DNA of 64,000 bases from Affinundibacterium amnicola (GTDB lineage: Bacteria > Pseudomonadota > Gammaproteobacteria > Burkholderiales > Burkholderiaceae_D), in assembly GCF_014284275.1 (NCBI RefSeq), contig NZ_JACOFU010000006.1, forward strand, positions 1-64,000. The letters are read 5' to 3'. This document shows, in pieces, positions 29,602 through 38,371 of this stretch. A program made the translations under genes and the position numbers. Every line of letters begins with the position of its first letter. Within the stretch, counting starts at the first letter, position 1. The notes under the pieces are model-generated. The model did no database searches. It was not told where the DNA came from and saw nothing but the letters and a program-made list of their open reading frames with translations.

Positions 29602-29645
29602 TGTCCACAGCTGTCCATGGGCGCATGTTTGGACAAGTGCGGACA
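29602..29645 (+). promoter_or_regulatory. Upstream activator site (NtrC-type enhancer), copy A
   Basis: TGTCC (29602–29606), N5, TGTCC (29612–29616), N14, GGACA (29631–29635), N5, GGACA (29641–29645): a symmetric double dyad, centred about 90 nt upstream of the -24 element. Same spacings as copy B at 24427. Confidence 0.8.
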
Positions 29646-29712
29646 CCGCTTTGTATTGAACACATAACCGCTAAATCTATATAAATCAATGCCTTAGAGC
29701 GAAATTTTCCTG

Positions 29713-29728
29713 TGGCACGCTTCCTGCT
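29713..29728 (+). promoter_or_regulatory. Sigma-54 (-24/-12) promoter of the efflux operon
   Basis: TGGCACGCTTCCTGCT has GG at 29714–29715 and GC at 29726–29727 with 10 bases between, nearly identical to the RpoN consensus. Transcription should begin near 29739, 29 nt before the adaptor ATG. Confidence 0.88.
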
Positions 29729-29767
29729 AAAGAGTTAAACATTCGATTAACTTTAGGCAGGAACCAC

Positions 29768-31036
29768 ATGATTCGAGATACCTCAGGTCAAGACGCAATG
29801 ATTGCAGCGCCACCAGTATGGCGTCGAAAAAAAATATGGATAATCAGCTTATGCGCTATCGCTTTCTTGATCATTTGTTTTGTCCTCTTACGTGCTTATG
29901 GCAATAGTTCCAAGTCGATTAGCAGCGCGCGCATTAAAGTAGCACAAGTTACTCGTGGTACCTTGGTGCGCGATGTCGCTGTCAATGGCCGCATGGTTGC
30001 AGCGATCAGTCCCACCTTATATTCCACCGCATCTAGTACGGTGACTTTAAAAGTCAAAGCCGGCGACATGGTGAAAAAGGGCGATATCGTCGCCGAACTG
30101 GAATCGCCAGATCTGACCAGTTTGCTCAAGCGTGAGCAAGCGATTTACGATCAACTGGAAGCCGAAGTCGCCCGTCAAAAAATCCTCGCACGCAAACAAA
30201 AACTGATTGCACGTCGTGATGCTGATCAGGCAGAAATAGAACGTGTCACCGCGGCGCGCACTTATGAACGTTTCGAAAAAGCCGGTCCGTCAGGAGTCAT
30301 TTCTAAGATCGACTATATGCGGGCTCAAGATGCTTTAAAGACGGCGGAAATCCGTGCGAAACACGCAGAAGCGGCGACTGGTTTAGAAAATGAAGATGTG
30401 GATCTGAATCTAAAAACGCGTATGGCACAGTTAGAGCAGCAACGCTTACTGCGTGATGATGCCAAACGTAAGGTGGAAGAACTTAAATTGAAAGCGCCAG
30501 TAGACGGCATGGTAGGTACTTTATCTGTTGCCAACCGCAGTGTGGTTGCCGCCAACACCGCGTTAATGACCTTGGTCGATTTGTCTCAACTCGAAGTGGA
30601 ATTAGAAATCCCTGAGACCTATGTCGCTGATTTAGGTTTGGGTATGACGGCAGAAATTACGATCAATGGCGTAACCACAAAAGGAAAATTATCCGCCTTG
30701 TCACCTGAGGTGGTGAAAAACCAAGTATTGGCGAGAGTGCGTTTTGATGGTGTTCAGCCGTCTGGTCTGCGTCAAAGTCAACGCGTTTCAGCACGCTTAT
30801 TGATTGAAGAAAAACCGAATGTATTGATGCTAGCGCGTGGTCCTTTTGTGGAAAGCGAAGGCGGTCGTTTTGTCTATGTTGTGGAAAATAATATCGCGGT
30901 ACGTCGTCCATTTAAATTAGGTGCGACCAGTATTTCTGCGGTAGAAATTGTAGATGGTTTAAAGCTAGGCGATAAGGTCGTCGTTGCTGGTACCGATCAG
31001 TTTGAAAACGCAGAAAAAGTCTCTTTGAATAATTAA
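29768..31036 (+). CDS. Periplasmic adaptor (HlyD/MacA family) of an efflux transporter
   Basis: A 422-aa membrane-fusion protein: one N-terminal membrane helix (about 24–42), a lipoyl half-motif (VKAGDMVKKGDIVAELESPD, about 96–115), a long helical hairpin (about 118–240), the second lipoyl half (KLKAPVDGMVG), and beta-barrel/membrane-proximal domains. Such proteins couple an inner-membrane ABC or RND pump to an outer-membrane channel. It is the first gene of a four-gene operon with an ATPase and two FtsX-type permeases; no outer-membrane factor is in the window. Confidence 0.9.
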   Translation: MIRDTSGQDAMIAAPPVWRRKKIWIISLCAIAFLIICFVLLRAYGNSSKSISSARIKVAQVTRGTLVRDVAVNGRMVAAISPTLYSTASSTVTLKVKAGDMVKKGDIVAELESPDLTSLLKREQAIYDQLEAEVARQKILARKQKLIARRDADQAEIERVTAARTYERFEKAGPSGVISKIDYMRAQDALKTAEIRAKHAEAATGLENEDVDLNLKTRMAQLEQQRLLRDDAKRKVEELKLKAPVDGMVGTLSVANRSVVAANTALMTLVDLSQLEVELEIPETYVADLGLGMTAEITINGVTTKGKLSALSPEVVKNQVLARVRFDGVQPSGLRQSQRVSARLLIEEKPNVLMLARGPFVESEGGRFVYVVENNIAVRRPFKLGATSISAVEIVDGLKLGDKVVVAGTDQFENAEKVSLNN

Positions 31037-31072
31037 TCTTTACAACCGAATTGAATAAATAAAGGAACTACC

Positions 31073-31801
31073 ATGTTACACATGAAAAATCTGAGCAAAG
31101 TTTATCGCACGCATATGATAGAAACCCATGCTTTGCGTGGCTTTGAAATTCACGTTAAGCAAGGCGAATTTGTTACTGTGACTGGGCCTTCAGGATCTGG
31201 CAAAACCACCTTCTTGAATATTGCTGGTTTGTTAGAAGATTTTACCGGCGGTGAGTATTTTTTAGATGGTGTTAACGTGACAGGTATGAACGACAACGCC
31301 CGCACGCGTTTGCGTAATGAAAAGCTGGGATTTATTTTTCAGGGCTTTAATTTAATTCCTGATTTGAATTTGTTTGATAACGTCGATGTACCTTTACGCT
31401 ATCGTGGCTTTGCAGCAAAAGAGCGAAAAGAGCGGATCGAAGACGCTTTAGCGCAAGTGGGATTGGCTTCGCGCATGAAGCATTATCCCGCCGAGCTGTC
31501 AGGCGGGCAGCAGCAACGTGTGGCGATTGCGCGTGCCTTGGCTGGTTCCCCGCGACTACTACTTGCCGATGAACCAACCGGTAATCTGGACACACAAATG
31601 GCGCGTAGCGTGATGGAATTGCTGGAAGAGATTAATGCCAGAGGCACGACGATTTTGATGGTCACCCATGATCCTGAATTAGCACTACGTTCACAACGTA
31701 ATGTTCATATCATCGACGGTCAGGTTTCTGATCTGGTGCGTAAAACACCGAGCTTGGTGGTAGAGCACCACAATGTTGAAACTAATTTGCATATTGCCTA
31801 A
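31073..31801 (+). CDS. ABC transporter ATP-binding protein (MacB/LolD type)
   Basis: The 242-aa ATPase subunit has Walker A GPSGSGKT (38–45), Q-loop FQGFNLIPDL, signature LSGGQQQR (142–149), Walker B RLLLADEP (161–168) and the His switch MVTHDP. The GFNLIPDLNLFDNVDVPL stretch is typical of MacB/LolD-like ATPases that work with FtsX permeases by mechanotransmission. 36 nt after the adaptor gene. Confidence 0.92.
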   Translation: MLHMKNLSKVYRTHMIETHALRGFEIHVKQGEFVTVTGPSGSGKTTFLNIAGLLEDFTGGEYFLDGVNVTGMNDNARTRLRNEKLGFIFQGFNLIPDLNLFDNVDVPLRYRGFAAKERKERIEDALAQVGLASRMKHYPAELSGGQQQRVAIARALAGSPRLLLADEPTGNLDTQMARSVMELLEEINARGTTILMVTHDPELALRSQRNVHIIDGQVSDLVRKTPSLVVEHHNVETNLHIA

Positions 31802-31818
31802 GTCAGATAGGAACCATC

Positions 31819-33132
31819 ATGTTTCGATACTATTTTCTACTTGGCTTAAAAAGCCTACGACGCAATCCTGCACTCACGGCCTTAATGGTACTAACTTTGG
31901 CAATTGGTGTTGCTGCCAGCGTCTCAACTTTGACGATATTGCACGTCATGTCTGGCGATCCAATTCCACAAAAAAGTGATCGCTTATTTACTGCCATTCT
32001 CGATCCGGGACAAAAGGAAGGCTATACGCCAGGTGATGAGCCGAATGATCACCAATTTACCTATAAAGATATCAGTAATCTACTGCTTAGTAAGCAGGGT
32101 GAACGTCGTGCGGCGATGTATGGCATTGAAGCAACCGCAGAGCCAGCACGAAAAGATTTGGGTGCTATTTCTATGGAAGGCTTAGCCGTGACTGCGGATA
32201 CCTTTGCGATGTTTGAGATTCCGTTTGTCAGTGGACAAGGGTGGCAAGCGTCGGAAGATAAAAATTCTGCTGATGTCGTTGTCTTAAGCAAAAAAATGGC
32301 AGAAAAGTTTTTTGGTGCCGTCAATCCTGTAGGACAAAAGCTCCGCATGTTGAAAGGTGATTTTACGGTGATCGGCGTCAGTGACGATTGGGCACCAAAA
32401 CCAAAATTCTACATTTTCAATGGACGTGAAGGCGCCTTCACCGAAGAGCCAGATTTCATACTGCCTCTGAGTAATGCCATACGTCGCGAAGTGGCGCACT
32501 CCGGCAACATGGGCTGCACCAGCAATTCCGAACCTGGTTGGGAAGGAAGATTGAAATCCGAATGCACATGGTTTCATTTTTGGTTTGAATTGAAATCACC
32601 AAGCCAACGTGCTGATTTGCAGAACTATTTGGACAGCTATGTGGCGGAGCAATTTAAGTTAGGTCGCTTCCAACGTCAGGCAAAGAATCGTCTATTTAAT
32701 GTGCGTGAATTTTTGGTTGAAATGCGCGTGATTGGTGACGATAGCCGCCTCTCAGCTTGGTTAGCATTTGGTTTCTTGATGCTGTGTTTGGTTAACACGA
32801 TAGGTTTATTGTTGGCGAAATTCTCGGTGCGAGCATCCGAGGTCGGCGTAAGACGTGCACTGGGCGCTTCACGTAGAGAAATATTTACGCAGTTTTTGAT
32901 TGAGACGGGGGTAGTTGGTTTGGTGGGTGCTTTGTTAGGCGTGTTGTTGGCGATGGGCGCACTTCAGCTAATTGCTTTGCAATCGAAGGCGCTCGCGGTA
33001 GTCGCACACATGGACTGGGCGATGTTGGGTTTGACCTTCTTAATGTCGGTCAGTGCGGCCTTATTGGCAGGTTTGTTGCCAACTTGGCGCGCTTGTCAGG
33101 TCACACCGGCAATTCAACTTAAATCGCAATAA
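31819..33132 (+). CDS. FtsX-type ABC permease 1
   Basis: A 437-aa MacB-like permease: N-terminal helix (about 20–43), a large periplasmic domain (MacB_PCD type, about 45–290), and three C-terminal helices of the FtsX domain with GVRRALGASRREIFTQFLIE (about 345–364) as the cytoplasmic coupling helix. 17 nt after the ATPase gene. It pairs with the next permease to form a heterodimer. Confidence 0.9.
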   Translation: MFRYYFLLGLKSLRRNPALTALMVLTLAIGVAASVSTLTILHVMSGDPIPQKSDRLFTAILDPGQKEGYTPGDEPNDHQFTYKDISNLLLSKQGERRAAMYGIEATAEPARKDLGAISMEGLAVTADTFAMFEIPFVSGQGWQASEDKNSADVVVLSKKMAEKFFGAVNPVGQKLRMLKGDFTVIGVSDDWAPKPKFYIFNGREGAFTEEPDFILPLSNAIRREVAHSGNMGCTSNSEPGWEGRLKSECTWFHFWFELKSPSQRADLQNYLDSYVAEQFKLGRFQRQAKNRLFNVREFLVEMRVIGDDSRLSAWLAFGFLMLCLVNTIGLLLAKFSVRASEVGVRRALGASRREIFTQFLIETGVVGLVGALLGVLLAMGALQLIALQSKALAVVAHMDWAMLGLTFLMSVSAALLAGLLPTWRACQVTPAIQLKSQ

Positions 33133-33159
33133 GCGTCATCAAGAGGGAAGCATAAAATC

Positions 33160-34407
33160 ATGAAAATATTATTTGAACTACGCCCCATCTTTTCCGCATT
33201 GTTGCGCAATAAGTTGGGGCCAGTGTTGGTAGCAATGCAGGTCGCATTGAGTTTGGCGATACTTGTCAATGCGATTTATATCGTTAATTTACGTCTGGAA
33301 GTTGCCGCTCGTCCAAGTGGCGTTGCCGACGAACTTGAGGTTTTTAGAGTCAATATTAGGAATCAAATTCTAGGTGGGCATGAAGATCAAGTGGCATTGC
33401 AAAAGCGCGAGACAGACACAATACGTGCTGTGCCTGGAGTCGTCTCTGTTGCGCGCACTAGCTCTTTTCCAGTCTCTCGTTCCGGCAGCAATACCTCGGT
33501 AGCGGTAGATCGGAAACAAGAGGTTCCTACTGCAGTCACTGGTATGTATGTATCTGCGGATTCGCTGGTCAAAACTTGGAAATTACGTTTGATAGAAGGC
33601 AAAGATTTTCAAGCCGATGACTTTGTTGATTTGAACCCGAATATCAGTAAAGAATTCGTGAAAAAAGTCATCATCAGTAAAGCGCTGGGAGAGAAGTTGT
33701 TTCCAGGCCAGACTAGCTTTGTCGGCAAAGAATATTTTTTCGGAACAGGTAGCGACGCCAACGGTGTCACTATCGTGGGCGTGGTTGAGACTCTACAGAC
33801 CTCAGGTGCTCAGCCTGGTCAACGAGGTGAAATGACAACCTTGTTGCCAGCGCGTTTATCCGGACAAATCTGGGACGGCTACGCGGTACGTGCAGAAGCG
33901 GGACAACGTGATCGAGTCATGAAGGAAGTGGAAGAAGCACTGCGTAAAGCTTCTGCTACACCGGTGTATGTTAAAGCTACAAGTATGGAAAAATTCCGTG
34001 ATGATCGCTATCGCAGCGAAAAGGGTTTGGCGTGGATGTTGCTCGCGGTAAGTGCTTTATTGGTGGTGGTGACTGCCAGCGGTATTGTCGGTATGAGCAC
34101 TTTGTGGGTGGCTCAACGTCGCAAGCAAATTGGTATTCGTCGTGCTTTAGGTGCTCGTCGTATTGATGTGCTGGCCTATTTTATTGCGGAGAATTGGTTG
34201 ATTACGACTAGCGGTATTGTGTTTGGTATCGCCTTGGCTTTGGGTTTAAATTATGTGTTGGTCAGCCAATTTGAATTGCCAAAGCTGCCGTTTAGCTATC
34301 TCTTATTGTCGCCAATCGTATTTTGGATTTTGGGCGTGCTTGCTGTGTATGCGCCTGCGTGGCGTGCAGCGAGTATCTCGCCCGCAACCGCAACCCGTGG
34401 CGTGTAA
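33160..34407 (+). CDS. FtsX-type ABC permease 2
   Basis: A 415-aa second permease with the same plan: N-terminal helix (about 17–38), periplasmic domain, and FtsX domain with GIRRALGARRIDVLAYFIAE (about 326–345). Sequence identity to permease 1 is mostly limited to the coupling region, so the transporter is probably a heterodimer. It ends the operon, 192 nt before the regulator gene. Confidence 0.9.
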   Translation: MKILFELRPIFSALLRNKLGPVLVAMQVALSLAILVNAIYIVNLRLEVAARPSGVADELEVFRVNIRNQILGGHEDQVALQKRETDTIRAVPGVVSVARTSSFPVSRSGSNTSVAVDRKQEVPTAVTGMYVSADSLVKTWKLRLIEGKDFQADDFVDLNPNISKEFVKKVIISKALGEKLFPGQTSFVGKEYFFGTGSDANGVTIVGVVETLQTSGAQPGQRGEMTTLLPARLSGQIWDGYAVRAEAGQRDRVMKEVEEALRKASATPVYVKATSMEKFRDDRYRSEKGLAWMLLAVSALLVVVTASGIVGMSTLWVAQRRKQIGIRRALGARRIDVLAYFIAENWLITTSGIVFGIALALGLNYVLVSQFELPKLPFSYLLLSPIVFWILGVLAVYAPAWRAASISPATATRGV

Positions 34408-34599
34408 GCTGTGAGTTAAAATGTCATTCGTGATCCATATTATCTTCAGTAGGGTTTAATTACTGTGGCATAGCGCTGTACTTCGCTGTATATCGGCATT
34501 TCGTATTAAGCGTGTGCAGATAAACATGGATCGCGTTCCCTCGTTTTTGTTTAAAATCGAATCTCAAGTTTCAATTGCCGCATTTTTTTCTGGATCAGC

Positions 34600-35937
34600 A
34601 TGCCTACCGTTTTAATTATTGATGACAATCCCAGTATCGCCATCGCTTTGGATGTTCTGCTGTCTTTGCACGATATTCAAAGTCTGAGTGCAGAATCGCC
34701 AGCACAGGGATTAGCGATCTTGCAGGAACAAAAAATTGACTTGGTGATACAAGATATGAACTTTACCGAAGACACCACTTCGGGTGAAGAGGGGATTGCC
34801 TTGTTTCAGAAAATTCGTGCGCAGCATCCAGATTTGCCTGTGATTTTACTGACTGCCTGGACGCATTTAGATGTGGCAGTGGATTTGATTAAAGCGGGAG
34901 CGGCTGATTATTTGGCGAAGCCATGGAATGATCAACGTTTGATTGCCACGGTAAAAAATCTGATTGAACTTGGACAGGTGAATCGCGCTTTGCAGCAGCG
35001 CGTGCAACGTGAACGCAAGCAGAAACGTGAGCTCGAAACGAAATATGATTTGCGTGATTATGTCTGGCAAGACGCTTTAACAGAGCGGGTCTTAGGGATG
35101 GCATGTCAAGTGGCAAAATCTGATGTTTCAGTTTTGATCACCGGTCCGAATGGCGCTGGCAAAGAGCGCATCGCAGAAATTATTCAAGCCAATTCAAAAG
35201 TGAAAGATGGGCCATTCGTGATACTCAATTGCGGTGCGATCCCATCTGAATTAATCGAAGCCGAGTTGTTCGGTGCTGAGGCCGGTGCGTACACTGGTGC
35301 AAGTAAAGCGCGTGAAGGCAAATTCGAGGCGGCAGATGGCGGTACTTTGTTTTTAGATGAAATTGGTAATTTACCTTTGGCGGGCCAAGTGAAGTTACTA
35401 CGCGTTTTAGAGACGGGGCGATTCGAACGTTTGGGTTCAAATCGGGAACGGCAAGTCAAAGTGCGGGTGCTGAGCGCGACGAATGCGGATCTATCGGCGA
35501 TGATACGCGCAGGGCAATTTCGCGAAGACTTGTTTTATCGTCTTAACGTCATTCAGTTAAATTTGCCTGCACTCGCCGAGCGCCCTGATGATATTTTACC
35601 GATTGCCCGAGAATTCTTGGAAGAGGGAAAATGCTTGAGCTTAGCCGCGCAGGCGAGTTTGCTGGCGCACCAATGGCCAGGCAATGTACGTGAATTAAAA
35701 AATGTGATGCAGCGAGCATGCTTATTAGCCAGTGGCGAAGAAATACAAGTGCAGGATTTGGGTTTGCCAGCAGCGATGCATGTTAATCCTGTCAATGATG
35801 TGGAACCAGATCGCGAGACGATTGAAGCTGCTTTGAGTAAGGCGAAAGGTGTTGTTGCACAAGCTGCAGCTGAATTGGGCTTAAGCCGCCAAGCTTTGTA
35901 TCGTCGTATGGAACGTTTGAATATCTCTCGATCGTGA
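34600..35937 (+). CDS. Sigma-54-dependent response regulator (NtrC family)
   Basis: Activates RpoN promoters by ATP-driven remodelling. Receiver domain (1–120) has acidic D8 and D9, phosphoacceptor D52, T85 and K107. The AAA+ domain has Walker A GPNGAGKE (182–189), the sigma-54-contacting loop as GAYTGA (229–234; Y in place of the usual F, a known variant), and Walker B GGTLFLDEIG (247–256). The C-terminus is a Fis-type helix-turn-helix (AAAELGLSRQALYRRMERL). It is followed by its kinase and is the best candidate for binding the enhancers at 24427 and 29602. Confidence 0.94.
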   Translation: MPTVLIIDDNPSIAIALDVLLSLHDIQSLSAESPAQGLAILQEQKIDLVIQDMNFTEDTTSGEEGIALFQKIRAQHPDLPVILLTAWTHLDVAVDLIKAGAADYLAKPWNDQRLIATVKNLIELGQVNRALQQRVQRERKQKRELETKYDLRDYVWQDALTERVLGMACQVAKSDVSVLITGPNGAGKERIAEIIQANSKVKDGPFVILNCGAIPSELIEAELFGAEAGAYTGASKAREGKFEAADGGTLFLDEIGNLPLAGQVKLLRVLETGRFERLGSNRERQVKVRVLSATNADLSAMIRAGQFREDLFYRLNVIQLNLPALAERPDDILPIAREFLEEGKCLSLAAQASLLAHQWPGNVRELKNVMQRACLLASGEEIQVQDLGLPAAMHVNPVNDVEPDRETIEAALSKAKGVVAQAAAELGLSRQALYRRMERLNISRS

Positions 35938-36034
35938 GATTGTCGATGTAATGAGTGCCTTCGTGCGAAACACTGATTAGTTGAATATTCGCTGACGACA
36001 TCGCATAATCTGTCTTCTTTCACGCCTTCATCTT

Positions 36035-37468
36035 ATGAATCTGCCGCCTGCAAGTAAGACTACAAGTAAGACTACAAGCCAGCTTAAAAGCCAGTCCAAA
36101 AGTACGCCATCACTTCCCGTACGCGGTTGGCGTTGTTCGCTAGCTGCACGCTTATCCATGTTGGTCATCATGATCACTGTATGTGCTTTAGCATTGGCAG
36201 TGAGCTTGATGCATTTCTTCACGAACGATGCCAGCTTGATTGTTGGCGCTTGTTTGCTATTGTTAATTCCTATCGCGATTATGTTGGTGCGAGCACAGCT
36301 ACGTCCGGTGCTGGAATTGTTTCGCGCGATGAGTGGCACCGTGCTGAGTTATCAAGATCGTGATTTCTCATTTGGTTTGAATTGGCAACGCAATGACGAA
36401 TTAGCCGATTTGGTCGATGCACATAATGAACTCGGCAGCGTGTTGCGTGAGCAGCGATTGGATTTGGTGCAGCGAGAATTGCTACTAGATAGCATGCTGC
36501 AGAATACCCCGGTTGCCATGGTCTTGTTGGGTCAGCGAGGACATATCGTATTCGGCAATATCACCGCCAGACAGTTGCTCAATCATGGGAAAAAATTAGA
36601 GGGGAATAGCCTCGAAACCATACTGCAACAAGTATCACCGTCTTTGCGCGAAGCAATGGCACAGGGTGGGGATGGATTATTTACAGTCAGTAAGCAAGCA
36701 GATCCACTGGATGCGGCCATCGCTAATGAATCGGATGAAGATGAAATCTATCATTTGTCACGTCGTCATTTTATCTTGAACGGAATAGAACATGAGCTGC
36801 TATTAATTCGCCATTTGACAGTGGAGCTGCGCCGTCAAGAGGTACAGACTTGGAAAAAAGTCATACGCGTGATTAGCCATGAACTGAATAATTCTTTAGC
36901 CCCAGTTGCCTCCCTCGCTAACTCCGCTGGTGCATTGATTAGTCGCGGTCAATATGAGCGCCTTCCGCAAATTATGAAGACGATAGAAGAGCGCGCCCAG
37001 CATTTGGAAAGTTTTATCCATGGCTATGCACGTTTCGCCAAATTGCCTGCGCCACGTTTAGAAAGCGCACATTGGCCTGAATTTGTTGAACGCTTGCAGT
37101 CGCAGTTACATTTTCGTGTGTTGGGCGATTTGCCGGATGCCATTGCACATTTTGATCTGGCACAGATGGAACAAGCCTTGCTCAATTTATTAAAGAATGC
37201 GATGGAATCGGGATCTCCCGCAGATGGCGTGACTTTGGAGATTAAGAACATTGTCGACGGTGTTCGGATTGAAGTGAGCGACCAAGGTGCCGGCATGAGC
37301 GATACCGTGATGTCGAATGCTTTAGTGCCTTTTTATTCCACCAAACGTAATGGAACCGGATTGGGCTTAGCATTGGCACGTGAAATTATCGAAGCACATG
37401 GCGGCCGTATTATGCTCAATAATCGTGAGGGCGGCGGTTTAACAGTGGCATTGGTTTTGCCTGTTTAG
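36035..37468 (+). CDS. NtrY/NtrB-like sensor histidine kinase
   Basis: A 477-aa membrane kinase. Two hydrophobic segments (about 39–61 and 66–85) enclose almost no periplasmic loop, so the signal is probably sensed in the membrane or cytoplasm. Then a HAMP-like linker (about 90–140), a PAS-type domain (about 150–265), the H box with H282 (VISHELNNSLAP), N box (ALLNLLKNAMES), G1 (VSDQGAGMSD) and G2 (GTGLGLALAREIIEAHGG). Partner of the NtrC-type regulator 97 nt upstream. Confidence 0.92.
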   Translation: MNLPPASKTTSKTTSQLKSQSKSTPSLPVRGWRCSLAARLSMLVIMITVCALALAVSLMHFFTNDASLIVGACLLLLIPIAIMLVRAQLRPVLELFRAMSGTVLSYQDRDFSFGLNWQRNDELADLVDAHNELGSVLREQRLDLVQRELLLDSMLQNTPVAMVLLGQRGHIVFGNITARQLLNHGKKLEGNSLETILQQVSPSLREAMAQGGDGLFTVSKQADPLDAAIANESDEDEIYHLSRRHFILNGIEHELLLIRHLTVELRRQEVQTWKKVIRVISHELNNSLAPVASLANSAGALISRGQYERLPQIMKTIEERAQHLESFIHGYARFAKLPAPRLESAHWPEFVERLQSQLHFRVLGDLPDAIAHFDLAQMEQALLNLLKNAMESGSPADGVTLEIKNIVDGVRIEVSDQGAGMSDTVMSNALVPFYSTKRNGTGLGLALAREIIEAHGGRIMLNNREGGGLTVALVLPV

Positions 37469-37645
37469 CTTTTGTTCTTGTTTTTGAGCTAGCAAAGCGC
37501 AACCCGCAATCAGTTTGATGGCTTCTTTGTCGATACCGCTCGTGTCGCTACACGCTACTCTGCGACATAATTCATAATTACCATGCCGGAATCTTTAGCA
37601 TAGCCGCTGATTTCCTTTGTCCTACTTTCTCACCACTTCATATCC

Positions 37646-38278
37646 ATGATCGTTCTTGCGTTCATCATCAATGCCTATCTGTTGGGGTGTCTGAACGCTA
37701 GTTTTTATCTGGCAAAATGGTTGGCGCGTGTTGATATTCGGACACTTGGCAGCGGTACTGCGGGCAGTCGAAATTTGTTACGCCAGTTCGGCTTCAGCTA
37801 TGCGATCGTGGCATTTTTGTGGGACGGCGGAAAGGCCTTTGTAGCGATTAAGCTGGTGTCATTGTTTGGTGATCAGGCCAACTTACTCACACTCGAATTG
37901 CTTGTGCTTTGCAGCGTGATTATGGGTCACGTATGGCCAGTGCAAATGGCTTGGCGTGGAGGAAAAGGATTGGCATGTTTGATCGGCGGCTTGCTGGCGT
38001 TTGATCCGATATTACTCGTGGTGTGCGTCATTCTCTTTTTGTTGTTAGGTTTGACTTTACGCTTGTTAACGCAATGGCAGAAACCCGACATTGCAGTTTA
38101 TCTCTGTCTATTTTTTATCCCATTCGTATTTTTCCTAAAACAATGGATATTCTTGTCGTCGAGTTGGCGCTCCTTGATTCTGCCGGTTGCTTTGCTTGGA
38201 CTCGGTTGCGGCATCGTCTTGTTCGCGCATCGCCGAAATATTCAAATGACCCTTGACCATCATGTGGATGAGGGTTAG
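37646..38278 (+). CDS. PlsY-like glycerol-3-phosphate acyltransferase family protein
   Basis: A 210-aa, multi-helix membrane protein of the PlsY family, which moves acyl groups from acyl-phosphate to glycerol-3-phosphate. The three loops of PlsY can be recognised but deviate: GSGTAGSRNLLRQFG (canonical GSGNPGATN), WDGGKAFVAI (canonical DxxKG) and GHVWPVQMAWRGGKGLA (canonical GHxxPxxxxFKGGKGVAT). The changed first loop suggests a different acceptor. It lies 93 nt before an acyltransferase–aminotransferase fusion and may form a two-gene lipid pathway. Confidence 0.75.
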   Translation: MIVLAFIINAYLLGCLNASFYLAKWLARVDIRTLGSGTAGSRNLLRQFGFSYAIVAFLWDGGKAFVAIKLVSLFGDQANLLTLELLVLCSVIMGHVWPVQMAWRGGKGLACLIGGLLAFDPILLVVCVILFLLLGLTLRLLTQWQKPDIAVYLCLFFIPFVFFLKQWIFLSSSWRSLILPVALLGLGCGIVLFAHRRNIQMTLDHHVDEG

Positions 38279-38371
38279 ACGAAGGTTTAATAATCGCCAA
38301 ATCTTTGCGTTTGTTCGGTAGGTAATTTTTTCAATAATTCTAACCCTATGATTTTTAGCTAGGTGAGGCCA

